Assembly: GCA_958295815.1 (NCBI GenBank)
Contig: OY282374.1
Coordinates: forward strand, 826,856 to 890,855
Reading direction: 5' to 3'
DNA: 64,000 bases
From: Candidatus Poribacteria bacterium
GTDB taxonomy: Bacteria; Poribacteria; WGA-4E; WGA-3G
The position numbers were made by a program, and so were the translations under genes. Shown piece by piece: positions 1-9,719 of this stretch. Below the pieces are notes generated by a model that ran no database searches, was not told the DNA's origin, and was given only the letters and a program-made list of their open reading frames with translations. Numbering within the stretch: the first letter of the stretch is position 1; every line of letters starts with the position of its first letter.

Positions 1-131
1 GCCTGCTCGATGCTGATAGTCTTCATTCTTCGAAGAATATCATCAGGGACGCGCGGTCGTCCATCAGGAAACCGATCACCTTCCCACAAATCCGTCATCG
101 CGAGAACGCTTTCTTTATCAATAAGTCGCAT
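1..131 (-). CDS. RraA-like family protein, N-terminal fragment (cut by window edge)
   Basis: Only the first 43 codons are in the window, and the frame is open to base 1. The translation starts MRLIDKESVLAMTDLW and continues with DGRPRVPDDILRRM. I associate this wording with RraA / HMG-aldolase-like proteins of environmental bacteria, which carry a similar lead-in before the RraA fold, but the fold itself is outside the window. The start is supported by GAAAGAGG about 7 bases upstream on the minus strand. It lies 34 bases downstream of the sugar isomerase gene and is probably in the same operon. The family call is from memory of wording only. Confidence 0.55.
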   Translation of the reverse strand, partial: MRLIDKESVLAMTDLWEGDRFPDGRPRVPDDILRRMKTISIEQ

Positions 132-165
132 GTTAAGCCTCTTTCTAACGGAAGATAGAGGTCAT

Positions 166-1020
166 CTACAGACCTGCGTTTTTCCACACCTGATCCAATG
201 ATTCAGCAGTGGCTTTCGCCGCATCAGCGGGTTCCATCCCATTCACCTTTTGGCTGAACGGTTCTGGTGTCACGGGTCCTTCATAACCGATCTCTGTCAG
301 GATTTGCATCAATTCGGTGAGTGGAATCACACCAGTTTCGGCGGGAAGACACCTAATGTTGTCAATCTGCTCGTATGGGTCAATTCCGGCAGGTGCATCG
401 TTAATGTGGACGTAAACGACGTCTGATACAGAGAGTTTGCGGACGTCATCAATGGCGGAACGACAAGTGTACCAGTGCCATGTATCAAATAGTAATCCAA
501 CGTTACCTGTGCCGACTGCAGCGGAGAGCCCTAACATTGCATCCATTGAATAAGCGAAAAGGTACTTAGAACCTTGGCGACTTGTGGCAGGCCCAATGAA
601 CTCAAGCCCGATTGAATGTCCGTGTTCTTTGAGAATCTCGGCGATGGGACGGAGCCGTTTGACAGAGAAATCCCAATTTTCTTGAAAAGTCATGTCGTTT
701 GAGGCAGGTCCAACAACGGTGGTTGAGCGGAAACAACTGAGTTCAGCAGCGAGTGCTGCGCGCTCGGGCAGCTGCGCTAAACCTGCGTAATAATCAGCTT
801 CAGGACCGCGCCAGTTGACACCAAATCCCCATCCGCCCATGGTGATACCAGCCTCTGCCCAGAGGTCTTTTACGTATTGGACAGAGTGTTCTTGTGCGAG
901 TTGATTGGCTTCGTCAATATTCAGGTCAAGACCGTCAAAACCAGCGTTTTTTGCGAGGTCTAAACCTTCTGTCATGTTTGCTCGGATACCGATTGCACCG
1001 GTGCTCAGATTTTTGAACAT
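166..1020 (-). CDS. Sugar phosphate isomerase/epimerase (xylose-isomerase-like TIM barrel)
   Basis: The 284-residue protein has the length and pattern of the AP-endonuclease-2 / xylose-isomerase-like TIM-barrel family. These are cytoplasmic enzymes that isomerise or epimerise sugars or inositol derivatives with a divalent metal. Visible landmarks are GLEFIGP (metal-ligand Glu region), LLFDTWHW (Asp and His), YVHINDAP (His and Asp) and TPEPFSQK near the C-terminus (last Glu). The start has AAAAGGAG 7 bases upstream. It is followed downstream by an RraA-like gene and preceded by PhyH and Gfo/Idh genes, a neighbourhood that suggests catabolism of a modified sugar or polyol. The substrate cannot be told from sequence. 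Confidence 0.85.
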   Translation of the reverse strand: MFKNLSTGAIGIRANMTEGLDLAKNAGFDGLDLNIDEANQLAQEHSVQYVKDLWAEAGITMGGWGFGVNWRGPEADYYAGLAQLPERAALAAELSCFRSTTVVGPASNDMTFQENWDFSVKRLRPIAEILKEHGHSIGLEFIGPATSRQGSKYLFAYSMDAMLGLSAAVGTGNVGLLFDTWHWYTCRSAIDDVRKLSVSDVVYVHINDAPAGIDPYEQIDNIRCLPAETGVIPLTELMQILTEIGYEGPVTPEPFSQKVNGMEPADAAKATAESLDQVWKNAGL

Positions 1021-1110
1021 AATTTCTCCTTTTATTGTTCTTCAAAATAACCGAAAAATCTTGGTTGTCACAAGATATATTGCTGGCAACTCCTAATCTT
1101 GTAAATCCTT

Positions 1111-1836
1111 TTATCCTGTAAATCTTGGTTCAGACGATTTTTGACCGCGTAAAACTTTCGCCGCAACAGCCCACGGGTAATCATTGTCTTCCGCTTTGGC
1201 ATCGCGGTATGTAGGTATCCAGACCCAGCGTTCTTCTCCAGATTGATTCGGATGGCTGGAATGAAGCGTCAAATCGTGGAAAAAGACAGCGCCACCTGCT
1301 TCGATCTCCGCTGTAACAGCGAGGTTTTCGTCAACCATGCCCGGACGGAGCCGGTTTCCGAATCCGTGTCCATCACTAGCATCGCCATCGTGAGCAATGG
1401 CAGATTTGTGGGAACCCGGAAAGAGTTTGAGACACCCATTTTCAACACTCGCGTCATCAAGCGCAACCCAGATCGAAAGTTTGTGTGCACCATGCCAATA
1501 GTGCCAATCTTGATGCCATGGACTTGCGAAGGTCATTGATTCACTTTTGAAGACGAACTTGTCACTCAGAAATTCAATATCCGGTGCGAGGATGCCTTCT
1601 AAAATATCGAGTATTCTTTCGTCACCAACTGCGGTTTGAAAAACGTGGCTCCGTGCGGCTAAGCCGACGTGAACGCCGTGTCCAGCGACTGCGCCTGTCT
1701 CTGCTTTAACGGCTTCCATAATGTTGATGCACTCTAATTTAAGCCGTTGAACCTCGCTTCGCGTAAATAGATTTGGGACGATAGCAAAACCGTCTCTTGC
1801 GAAATCGTCGCGAAGTGTTGCCATATCAAGCGTCAT
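1111..1836 (-). CDS. Phytanoyl-CoA dioxygenase (PhyH) family protein
   Basis: The 241-residue protein belongs to the Fe(II)/2-oxoglutarate oxygenases of the PhyH type, which hydroxylate a small organic substrate. The iron-binding HxD is visible in PWHQDWHYWHG near residue 107, and the distal His lies in FFHDLTLHSSHPN. ENGCLKLFPGSHK between them is the family signature. GAGGA precedes the ATG. The gene starts 10 bases after the Gfo/Idh stop and the two are surely co-transcribed. Three PhyH proteins occur in this window, an expansion I associate with Poribacteria. The substrate is unknown. Confidence 0.88.
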   Translation of the reverse strand: MTLDMATLRDDFARDGFAIVPNLFTRSEVQRLKLECINIMEAVKAETGAVAGHGVHVGLAARSHVFQTAVGDERILDILEGILAPDIEFLSDKFVFKSESMTFASPWHQDWHYWHGAHKLSIWVALDDASVENGCLKLFPGSHKSAIAHDGDASDGHGFGNRLRPGMVDENLAVTAEIEAGGAVFFHDLTLHSSHPNQSGEERWVWIPTYRDAKAEDNDYPWAVAAKVLRGQKSSEPRFTG

Positions 1837-1846
1837 TTTTTAATCC

Positions 1847-2914
1847 TCAGTCAGATGCTTCGATCTGAACTTCACGTCCTGTCTCGGCACTTGTGAGCAA
1901 TCCTTCCATCATCTGTTGGACAATCAATCCATGGCGGAGCGGTGCTTTGCAGGTTACGTCATCAAGGATAGATTCGATGAAGTGATCGGCGATAGCATCC
2001 CACGAGTTTTCGTATTTACCCGGAGGTAGGTTAACACTTATATCTTCAGATGTCCCTGATTCGTCTGTGCGATAAAGCCGCAGAGGGCTCATCGTCGCAC
2101 CTGCTTCGGTACCAAAGAGTTCTATCTGGAACTCATCAGGTTGATGTGATGCCCAGAAACTCTCGACCTGTAATCCGAGTCCATTTTCAAACGTGATGAA
2201 TCCGCCTGCATAGTCATCGGATTCGTACTGTTCGTAGGTTTCCTTTGCGGGGCGACTGCGATTCCAATAACCCAGTCCACGCGGTCCAAATTTCGCGCCA
2301 GCAGCACCCAAAACCGAAATCGGTTTCGGCAATCCGAGGATCCACCAAGCTGAGTCCAAGACATGAACTCCCATATCACGGAAGGCACCACCGCCCTTCT
2401 TAATGAAACCGAGATTCCATGCCGGGATACCGTTACGGCGGACGCTCCGGGCGCGAGCGTAGTAGAGTTCGCCGAAATAATTATCGCGTGCAAGATTGCC
2501 CAGGTATTGACAACTATCTCCGAAGCGTGTGGAGAGCGACATCATATTAACGACACCTGCTGCTTCCGCTTCTGTTACTAATTTTTCTGCCGCCTCTTCG
2601 GAGTCAGCGAGAGGTTTCGTCACCATGACGTGTTTGCCGTTTCGCACGGCTTCTAAAGCAATCGGGACGTGCCACTGGTTTGGTGTTCCGACAAACACAG
2701 CATCGATGTCCTTGGCTTTGCACATTTCTTTGTAGTCTGTGTAGAATTTAACCTCGTCCGGTAAGTCCTTAGCGAAAGCTTTCATCCGGTCTTCTAAGAG
2801 GTCGCAAAGCGCGACGACATTACCTCGTGCGTTCCTTGCGAGTGCTGCCCCATTAGGTTTACCGATACCCATACCGACGACTGCGATTCGGACAGAGTCT
2901 TTTGCTGATGCCAT
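1847..2914 (-). CDS. Gfo/Idh/MocA family NAD(P)-dependent oxidoreductase
   Basis: The 355-residue protein has an N-terminal Rossmann fold (IAVVGMGIGKPNGAAL) followed by the Gfo/Idh/MocA C-terminal alpha/beta domain with GGGAFRDMGVHVLD. The family oxidises or reduces a sugar carbon with NAD(P). The usual EKP catalytic motif reads VTKPLADS, so the Lys is kept but the preceding Glu is Thr. I chose the ATG at 2914, beginning MASAKDSV, because GGGAG lies 9 bases upstream. A longer frame begins five codons earlier with MGERF, but that start would place the ribosome site inside the gene. It leads a probable operon with PhyH and the sugar isomerase. Confidence 0.9.
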   Translation of the reverse strand: MASAKDSVRIAVVGMGIGKPNGAALARNARGNVVALCDLLEDRMKAFAKDLPDEVKFYTDYKEMCKAKDIDAVFVGTPNQWHVPIALEAVRNGKHVMVTKPLADSEEAAEKLVTEAEAAGVVNMMSLSTRFGDSCQYLGNLARDNYFGELYYARARSVRRNGIPAWNLGFIKKGGGAFRDMGVHVLDSAWWILGLPKPISVLGAAGAKFGPRGLGYWNRSRPAKETYEQYESDDYAGGFITFENGLGLQVESFWASHQPDEFQIELFGTEAGATMSPLRLYRTDESGTSEDISVNLPPGKYENSWDAIADHFIESILDDVTCKAPLRHGLIVQQMMEGLLTSAETGREVQIEASD

Positions 2915-2979
2915 AAAGCGTTCTCCCAATTTTTGATGATTAGATTTCTGTTATTCGGCACGCAAGCGTACCTAATCTT

Positions 2980-3543
2980 TTAGTACGGACGACCGCGTTG
3001 ATTCAAAGGAGGATTCACCTCGTTTTTGACGGGCTTAATAGTCCTGAGATATGCCCAAATTGCCTTAAGATCAGTATCGTTCATCTGGGCATAGTGCTTC
3101 GTAGGCATCGGAGGGAAGATCTTCCGATTGCTCGTGTCGCCTTGATGGTGTCCTGTCCGCATTGCGTCGATAAACATCTTCTCTGTCCATTCACCCAATC
3201 CAGTCACCTTGTCGGGGGTCAGGTTTGAAGCAAAACTCGTTCCAAATGGACCAGAAAATGCACTCATTTGTGGCGATGTGAGGATAAAAATGCCTTGTTG
3301 CATCATGCTAAAATTGTAGCGAGGGTAAGGTTCATTCGCCGGATGTCCAGCGAGGTACATAGCCATATTATATTCAGCACCAGCCCGCGGCGTGTGACAG
3401 TGTCCGCATGCTCCGAGGGTATCTACAAGGTATTTTCCACGTTGCGCCATATCGCTCTGGCTTTCAACTGAGTTGATGTTCAGACCAATAACGGCACCCA
3501 CGAGAAGTACCATCGCGCAAAAAATTAAGAGATTTCGAGGCAT
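2980..3543 (-). CDS. Exported monohaem cytochrome c
   Basis: The 187-residue protein starts with a hydrophobic export segment (LLIFCAMVLLVGAVIGLNI, residues 5-23). A single CxxCH haem site follows in LGACGHCHTPR near residue 47, and a probable axial Met region lies in FPPMPTKHY. The C-terminal ending DLKAIWAYLRTIKP is typical of class I cytochromes, including the cytochrome subunits of membrane dehydrogenases. No signal peptidase site is obvious, so it may stay anchored. AAAGGAG precedes the ATG. It may pass electrons from a periplasmic dehydrogenase, but no partner is adjacent. Confidence 0.88.
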   Translation of the reverse strand: MPRNLLIFCAMVLLVGAVIGLNINSVESQSDMAQRGKYLVDTLGACGHCHTPRAGAEYNMAMYLAGHPANEPYPRYNFSMMQQGIFILTSPQMSAFSGPFGTSFASNLTPDKVTGLGEWTEKMFIDAMRTGHHQGDTSNRKIFPPMPTKHYAQMNDTDLKAIWAYLRTIKPVKNEVNPPLNQRGRPY

Positions 3544-3668
3544 TCAATAGTTCTCCTTTGAATTTAAGTTGTGTGAAAGTCGTTCTTCAATTTATCACAT
3601 TCCGCAAATAGACGCAATAAAAATATAGAAAAGACGCTGTGAAAAACCGCGCCTGCATTTTCTGAATC

Positions 3669-6467
3669 TTAGAAACTATAGGATAACTTCGCATAGTAAA
3701 ATCCGCCATTAAAACCAAAAGGCGCAGCCCTCCGGTCATATGCGAAGACTCCTGGTGAATCAGCGATAACTGTCCCTGTACTATCTACCAAAGTACCACC
3801 ACGTGCTTGACCCACCTCGTTAGGGTCAGGCAACTGGTTAAGAAAATTGTTTATTCCTACCGTCAGTACCAAAGATGCGTTGAGTTGGTATGTTCCTTGA
3901 GTGTCGGCGAGCCACTTACCACTATAGGTTTGCCGCTGAGCACTCTCTCCACTCCCTTCCTGAACAGTATAACTCCCAAAGTAGCGTAAAGCGGATCCGA
4001 TCTTGAGGGGTCCAATGATATAATCTGCGGTGACATTAACACGCGTATTTGGTTGCCATTCCTCAAGTATAGAGCGTTCTCGTTCTGGAAAGAGGATTTC
4101 CTCAAAACCGATCAGAATAGGACCCGGAGCTTGCACATCACCGATGACTTCGGTATCCGTCCAGGTTGCGGCGACCTTGAAATTCAAAATAGATTCGTCA
4201 TCAAACGCATGTAAATAACCTGCAGCTACATCAATGCCGCGTGTGCGCGTTTGTGCGACATTCGTAAAAACTTGTGCTTGATTAGCACCCGCCTGTGCTA
4301 AGGCAGGTACGGCATCAGCTTTAAAACTTCCACTAAGGACAATCCGATCGTCAATGTCAATCTGGAATGCATCAAGCGTCAGCCATAAATTCTGAATTGG
4401 TTTGACGACGATGCCGCTGGACACATTGACTGAGGTTTCCTCTTTAAGTTCGGGAATGTTAAGTGCCCGCGCTGTCCCACTATCATTGCGAAATGTGCCG
4501 ACTTCAAAAGGTAGGAGTTCTGTTGTGTCTCCATCACCATCAGCGTCGTTATTGTCTGCCTTGAATTGTGTGCTGATGTTGTTGAAATGGAGTTGGTGAA
4601 GTAACGGGGCTCGGAAGCCGGTACTACCGGCAGTGCGGAAGGCGACTCGTTTCGTCAGGTCATAGCGAGTTGTTACTTTGCCGGTGATGGTAGCACCGAA
4701 ATCACTATACTGTTCGCCACGCACGGCTGCACCCACAAGCAAACCCATACCCGGTTGTCCACTGATATGGGATTCAAAGTCTGCATAACCTGCGATGTTA
4801 GTCCTGTTTTCGTTGACTTCATTATCCGGGCGAAAACCGGGGAAGACTTGAATACCAGCAGCTGCACTGTCTGCACCGAGTTCTGCATTGAACCAAGACA
4901 CAGGTTCACCTGCTCTGATGCCGTAGCCTTCCGTACGGAACTCGACACCCCCTGCTAAGTTAACCAGCGAGGATTGATATATAAGCGGATAGGCGACATC
5001 CACATTAAAGGCGGTTTGATGGAGTCGAAATCCACCAGAATCAGCACTGGTTGGACTACCAAGTCCATAAGACGCATTCAGCGAGTTAGAAACGAGAAAA
5101 TCAAATGTATTCAGACCGTAATTAAAACCGACATCAACATCTAAATCTGTTGAGGCGTGTTTCCAAGCCACTCCCAAGGCAATGGATACATCTTCAATGT
5201 CTGTGTTAATTTCAGGTAGGAATCCATCTGGATAAATTGCCTTCACGGTACGGCTGACATCCTTGGAATTGCGATAGAAACCGGAGCTATTGTTTTGGCG
5301 CGTTGAGTAACTACCGAATGAGTATAATTCTAATGCTTCTGTCAGCGGCATGCCAAAGTTGTAAACGCCAACTTTTTGTGAGGAATCAGAATCCCCGACC
5401 CGAAAGTTTTTCCGATTAAAATGATATTCGCGTGGGTCAAACCAGACCGGTTTTTCACCTGTTACATTTCCATTTACGTCCTTTACTTCAAGCATCGAAT
5501 CGGGCGGTCTGCCCGGATTTATCTCAACCCAGTCGTATTGTCGCGTACCACTGAGTCCAGCGCGATTTGTGCGGTACCGTTCCCGCCATTCCATCGTTAG
5601 ATTGAGAAAGCCAGAATCACCTACTTTCACGCCGTAATTCCCATTCCCAGTCCACGTATCGCCATCGCCTTCATAGGTTTGACCCCAATAGATGTCAGCG
5701 TTGCCTGTATCAATATCGTTTTTCAGTACGATATTGATAACGCCAGCAATGGCATCAGATCCGTATTGTGCAGCGGCACCATCGCGGAGGACTTCAATAC
5801 GTTCTATCGCAGCGGGAGGAATCGTGTTAAAGTCGGTCCCTGCAGTACCACGACCGACAGAACTATTTACGTGAAGCAATGCGCTTTTATGGCGACGTTT
5901 ACCATTGACCAGCACTAAGGTCTGATCGGGTCCTAAACCGCGCAAAGTTGCTGGTCTCAACGCATCCGTGCCGTCACTGATCGTTGAACTTGGGAAGTTG
6001 AAGGAGGGGACCAACATTTGCAGAACACGACCCGTTTCAGATTGTCCAGTGAGGCTGAGCTGCTCTCTATTGATGACTTCTATTGGGACAGGTGCTTGCA
6101 AAGCTCTCCTGCCTATGCTGCGGGTTCCAACGACTACAATAGATTCAATAGTTTGGATCGGAGCGAGTTTCACTATCACTTCGGTTTGCCCTGTAGTGAT
6201 ATTAAGCCGTTTGCTCGAAAATCCAAGTGCTGTTACGGTCAACAACTCATTGTATGGCACATCGCTAAATGTGACAGTGCCGGAATCGTTAGTCGTTTGT
6301 TCTTGATTCCCAATTTGTATCTTTGCTTTTGGGATACTGTTCCCATTCTGATCTTGAATGATTACTTTGAGCGTGGCGGCATTAACTGCCATCGGTATCA
6401 CTGATGCAATGCCGAATAAAATAGCAACTGCCCACCAGAGATACCGTTTTTTATCTGAAATTAGCAT
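3669..6467 (-). CDS. TonB-dependent outer-membrane receptor (copy 1 of a tandem pair)
   Basis: The 932-residue protein has a signal peptide (WWAVAILFGIASVIPMAVNA), then a CarboxypepD_reg-like domain at about residues 30-100. The plug domain carries LRGLGPDQTLVLVNGKRRH and LRDGAAAQYGSDAIAGVIN. A long 22-strand-type barrel follows, ending YYAKLSYSF, a terminal Phe as in outer-membrane proteins. It imports an unknown large ligand using TonB energy. I chose the ATG at 6467 because it aligns with the start of the downstream paralogue (ISDxxRYLW). The longest frame would add 18 residues ahead of the signal peptide. No SusD-like partner or TonB genes are next to it. Confidence 0.92.
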   Translation of the reverse strand: MLISDKKRYLWWAVAILFGIASVIPMAVNAATLKVIIQDQNGNSIPKAKIQIGNQEQTTNDSGTVTFSDVPYNELLTVTALGFSSKRLNITTGQTEVIVKLAPIQTIESIVVVGTRSIGRRALQAPVPIEVINREQLSLTGQSETGRVLQMLVPSFNFPSSTISDGTDALRPATLRGLGPDQTLVLVNGKRRHKSALLHVNSSVGRGTAGTDFNTIPPAAIERIEVLRDGAAAQYGSDAIAGVINIVLKNDIDTGNADIYWGQTYEGDGDTWTGNGNYGVKVGDSGFLNLTMEWRERYRTNRAGLSGTRQYDWVEINPGRPPDSMLEVKDVNGNVTGEKPVWFDPREYHFNRKNFRVGDSDSSQKVGVYNFGMPLTEALELYSFGSYSTRQNNSSGFYRNSKDVSRTVKAIYPDGFLPEINTDIEDVSIALGVAWKHASTDLDVDVGFNYGLNTFDFLVSNSLNASYGLGSPTSADSGGFRLHQTAFNVDVAYPLIYQSSLVNLAGGVEFRTEGYGIRAGEPVSWFNAELGADSAAAGIQVFPGFRPDNEVNENRTNIAGYADFESHISGQPGMGLLVGAAVRGEQYSDFGATITGKVTTRYDLTKRVAFRTAGSTGFRAPLLHQLHFNNISTQFKADNNDADGDGDTTELLPFEVGTFRNDSGTARALNIPELKEETSVNVSSGIVVKPIQNLWLTLDAFQIDIDDRIVLSGSFKADAVPALAQAGANQAQVFTNVAQTRTRGIDVAAGYLHAFDDESILNFKVAATWTDTEVIGDVQAPGPILIGFEEILFPERERSILEEWQPNTRVNVTADYIIGPLKIGSALRYFGSYTVQEGSGESAQRQTYSGKWLADTQGTYQLNASLVLTVGINNFLNQLPDPNEVGQARGGTLVDSTGTVIADSPGVFAYDRRAAPFGFNGGFYYAKLSYSF

Positions 6468-6636
6468 TTTGGTAGTTTCTCTAAATAATATGCGCGTGTT
6501 CGATATAAGAGATAACGGCAATGTGATTGAAAAGAGGACTCCATGTGGTATGATGAGGTAAACAGTTCGTTACCAACAGAGTCATCTATAAACGTTATGC
6601 TACTTTACACCAAACTCACCTTTTTATGAAAGTTCT

Positions 6637-9429
6637 CTAAAAACTATAGGATAATTTTGCATAGTAAAGTCCACCATTAAAACCAAATGGAGCAGACCTT
6701 CTGGAATAGGTGAATACACCCGGAGAATCAACAATGACGTATCCTGTGCTATCTGTTAAGGTTCCACCGCGCGACTGACCAATTTCATTCAGGTCGGGCA
6801 GCTGATCAAACAGATTATTGGCACCGATAGTCAGTGAAAGCCCTTCATTTAGCTGATAGTTGCTCTGGATATCGGTGAGCCACTTTCCACCGTAGGTCTG
6901 CCTTTGCGGTTCGGGCCCACTGCCTTCTTGCACGGTATAGCTGCCAAAATATCGCAAAGCACCACCGATAGTGAGATCTCCGATGATGTAATCCGCGCTG
7001 ATATTAATCCGGGTATTCGGTTGCCATTCTTCGATCATAGAACGGTCTTGTGAAGGGAAAAGAGTATCCTCAAGCCCGACGAGGATTTCCGGTGCGTCCA
7101 CATCCCCAATAATTGCAGTGTCTACCCACGTCAACGCCACCTTCAAATTGAGAAGAGATTTGTTGTTGAAAGCATAGAGGTAGCCTGCGGCGACATCAAC
7201 ACCTTGGGTGCGTGTTTGTGCGACATTCGTGAAAACCTGTGCACTGCTCGCACCTGCCGCGATAAGACTGGGGATTTTATCCGCGCTAAAACTGCCGCTG
7301 AGAACGATGCGATCGTCAATTTGGATGAGGAATCCATCTACGCTAAGCCACATCTTCTCAAAGGGTTTTAACACGAAGCCACCGGAGACGTTGAAAGCGG
7401 TCTCCTCTTTCAGTTCCGGAATGCCGAGGGCACGTGCAGCGTCACTGTCGTTGCGGAATGTCCCGACTTCGAGAGGGATCACTTCAGTTGTGTTTCCGTC
7501 GCCATCAATATCACTGGCATCTATTTTGAATTGTGTACTAATGTTATTAAAGTAAAGCTGCTGAAGTGAAGGCGCACGAAAACCTGTGCTACCGGCAGCG
7601 CGGAATGCAACCTGTTGTGTTAAGTCATAGCGAGCAGTCGCTTTTCCGGTAACAGTGGCACCGAAGTCGCTATACTGCTCACCACGCACTGCTGCACCAA
7701 CGAGCAACCCAGTGCCGGGTTGACCGCTGAGATAAGATTCGAAGTCTGCGTAACCTGCGATATTGGTTCTACTTTCGTCAACTTCGTTATCAGGTCTGAA
7801 ACCAGGAAAGACTTGGATACCGCCAGCAGCACCCGATGCTCCAAGTCCCGCGTTGATCCATGAAAGCGGTTCACCTGCGTCAATACCATAGCCCTCTCTA
7901 CGAAACTCGATACCACCTGCGAGATTAACCAAAGAGGACTGATACTGCAGCGGATAGGTAACATCCAAGTTAAAAGCGGTCTGCGAGAGTTCAAATCCAC
8001 CGGCATCTGCAGAGGTCGGACTGCTGGCACCGTAAGAGGCGTTCAGCGAGTTGGAAATGAAGAAGTCGAATGTATTCAATCCGTGGTTGATGCTAACGTC
8101 GACATTCAGATCCGTTGTCTCATGCGTCCATGCCATTCCTAAGGCGAGCGAGGTATCGCCAATATCGGTATTGATTTCTGGTAAGAATCCGTCTGGATAA
8201 ATTTCGGTCACCGTCCGTTCTGGTTGATTGGCTCTCCGATAAAAACCAGCACTGTTGTTTTGCCGTGAAGAGTGTCCGCCGAAAGAGTAGAGTTCTAAGC
8301 CTGCGGCAAGTGGAAGTCCGAAGTTATAATATCCAACTTTTTGAGATGAGTCAGTGTCGCCAACTCGGAAGTTCTGCCTCTCAAAGGTATATTCGCGTGG
8401 GTCATACCAAACGGGTTTCGTTGTCACAGTACCGTCGTCATTTTCGATCTCAAGCATCTTATCTGCCGGTCTGCCTTGATCAACATCTATCCAATCGTAT
8501 TGTTGTGTACCTGTGAAACCTGCGCGATTAGTCCGTACTCTATCGCGCCATTCAGCGGTTAGGTTCAGAAAACCTGATTCGCCGACTTTCATACCGTAGT
8601 TGGCGTTCCCGTTCCATGTATCGCCATCGCCTTCATAGGTTTGCCCCCAATAGAGGTTGGCAACGCCTGTATCGACATCATCTTTTAACACGATATTGAT
8701 AACACCGGCAATGGCATCGGATCCGTATTGTGCAGCAGCACCGTCTCGAAGAACTTCAATCCGCTCTATCGCTGATGCTGGAATCGCATTGAAGTCGGTT
8801 CCAGCGGTTCCGCGTCCAACGGATGTGTTGACGTGCAGCAAGGCACTTTTATGACGTCGTTTGCCGTTGACAAGCACCAAGGTCTGGTCAGGTCCCAAGC
8901 CACGCAACGTTGCAGGACGTAGAGCGTCTGTTCCATCACTAATCGTTGAACTTGAAAAGTTGAAGGAAGGGACTAACATCTGAAGAACACGACCCGTTTC
9001 TGATTGACCAGTGAGACTGAGTTGTGTTCTGTTGACGACTTCTATTGGAACAGGTGCTTGCAAGGCTCTTCTGCCTATGCTACGAGTTCCGACAACTACA
9101 ATGGATTCAATCGTTTGGATGGGCGTGAGTGTTACTGTTGCTTCGGTTTGTCCATCGGTGAGATTAATGCGTCTATGGGAAAATCCAATTGCTGTTACAG
9201 TCAGCGACTGTCCACTTGTCACATCGCTAAACGTAGCGACTCCGGATTCATCAGTTACTTGTTCTTGGGTTCCAACTTGTACTTTTGCTTCATGGATAGC
9301 ATTCCCATTTTGGTCTTGAATAATCACTATAAATGCATCCGCACTGGCAATTAAGGGTATCACTGATATGCTGCAGAGTAAAATGGCTGTAATACACCAG
9401 AGGTACCTTCTATTATCTGAAATTGACAT
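6637..9429 (-). CDS. TonB-dependent outer-membrane receptor (copy 2 of a tandem pair)
   Basis: The 930-residue protein is paralogous to the next gene over its whole length. It has a signal peptide (residues about 10-30), a CarboxypepD_reg-like domain, a plug with RDGAAAQYGSDAIAGVIN, and a beta-barrel ending in YYAKLSYSF. The plug regions of the two copies are almost identical. The exposed-loop segments (for example the region around RTNRAG and the stretch after DIDGDGNT) differ more, as expected if the ligand differs. The start is supported by AGGAG upstream of the ATG. The copies are 169 bases apart, in the same direction, and may form an operon. Confidence 0.92.
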   Translation of the reverse strand: MSISDNRRYLWCITAILLCSISVIPLIASADAFIVIIQDQNGNAIHEAKVQVGTQEQVTDESGVATFSDVTSGQSLTVTAIGFSHRRINLTDGQTEATVTLTPIQTIESIVVVGTRSIGRRALQAPVPIEVVNRTQLSLTGQSETGRVLQMLVPSFNFSSSTISDGTDALRPATLRGLGPDQTLVLVNGKRRHKSALLHVNTSVGRGTAGTDFNAIPASAIERIEVLRDGAAAQYGSDAIAGVINIVLKDDVDTGVANLYWGQTYEGDGDTWNGNANYGMKVGESGFLNLTAEWRDRVRTNRAGFTGTQQYDWIDVDQGRPADKMLEIENDDGTVTTKPVWYDPREYTFERQNFRVGDTDSSQKVGYYNFGLPLAAGLELYSFGGHSSRQNNSAGFYRRANQPERTVTEIYPDGFLPEINTDIGDTSLALGMAWTHETTDLNVDVSINHGLNTFDFFISNSLNASYGASSPTSADAGGFELSQTAFNLDVTYPLQYQSSLVNLAGGIEFRREGYGIDAGEPLSWINAGLGASGAAGGIQVFPGFRPDNEVDESRTNIAGYADFESYLSGQPGTGLLVGAAVRGEQYSDFGATVTGKATARYDLTQQVAFRAAGSTGFRAPSLQQLYFNNISTQFKIDASDIDGDGNTTEVIPLEVGTFRNDSDAARALGIPELKEETAFNVSGGFVLKPFEKMWLSVDGFLIQIDDRIVLSGSFSADKIPSLIAAGASSAQVFTNVAQTRTQGVDVAAGYLYAFNNKSLLNLKVALTWVDTAIIGDVDAPEILVGLEDTLFPSQDRSMIEEWQPNTRINISADYIIGDLTIGGALRYFGSYTVQEGSGPEPQRQTYGGKWLTDIQSNYQLNEGLSLTIGANNLFDQLPDLNEIGQSRGGTLTDSTGYVIVDSPGVFTYSRRSAPFGFNGGLYYAKLSYSF

Positions 9430-9719
9430 TTAGTTCGTTCTCCTAAGTAAATTTATGAAATAAGGCACATAGGTATTTTTAAATCCGTATGCGTCTATTA
9501 CGGTTTAAGTCCACTATTAATTATGCTTTATATTTTTTTCAAAATGCAAATTAAAGTTTATAGACAGCGAGAATGCGCTTTTTTTCACAATAAACTCTGT
9601 TTTTATGTTAGAATTGTGAAAATTACCAACCTCACACAATTATAGAATAGAGACGAATTGTGCTTTAAACAGTGCTATTCTCTCCTTCATCAGCGGATAT
9701 AGAGGATAGAATCGCAAAT

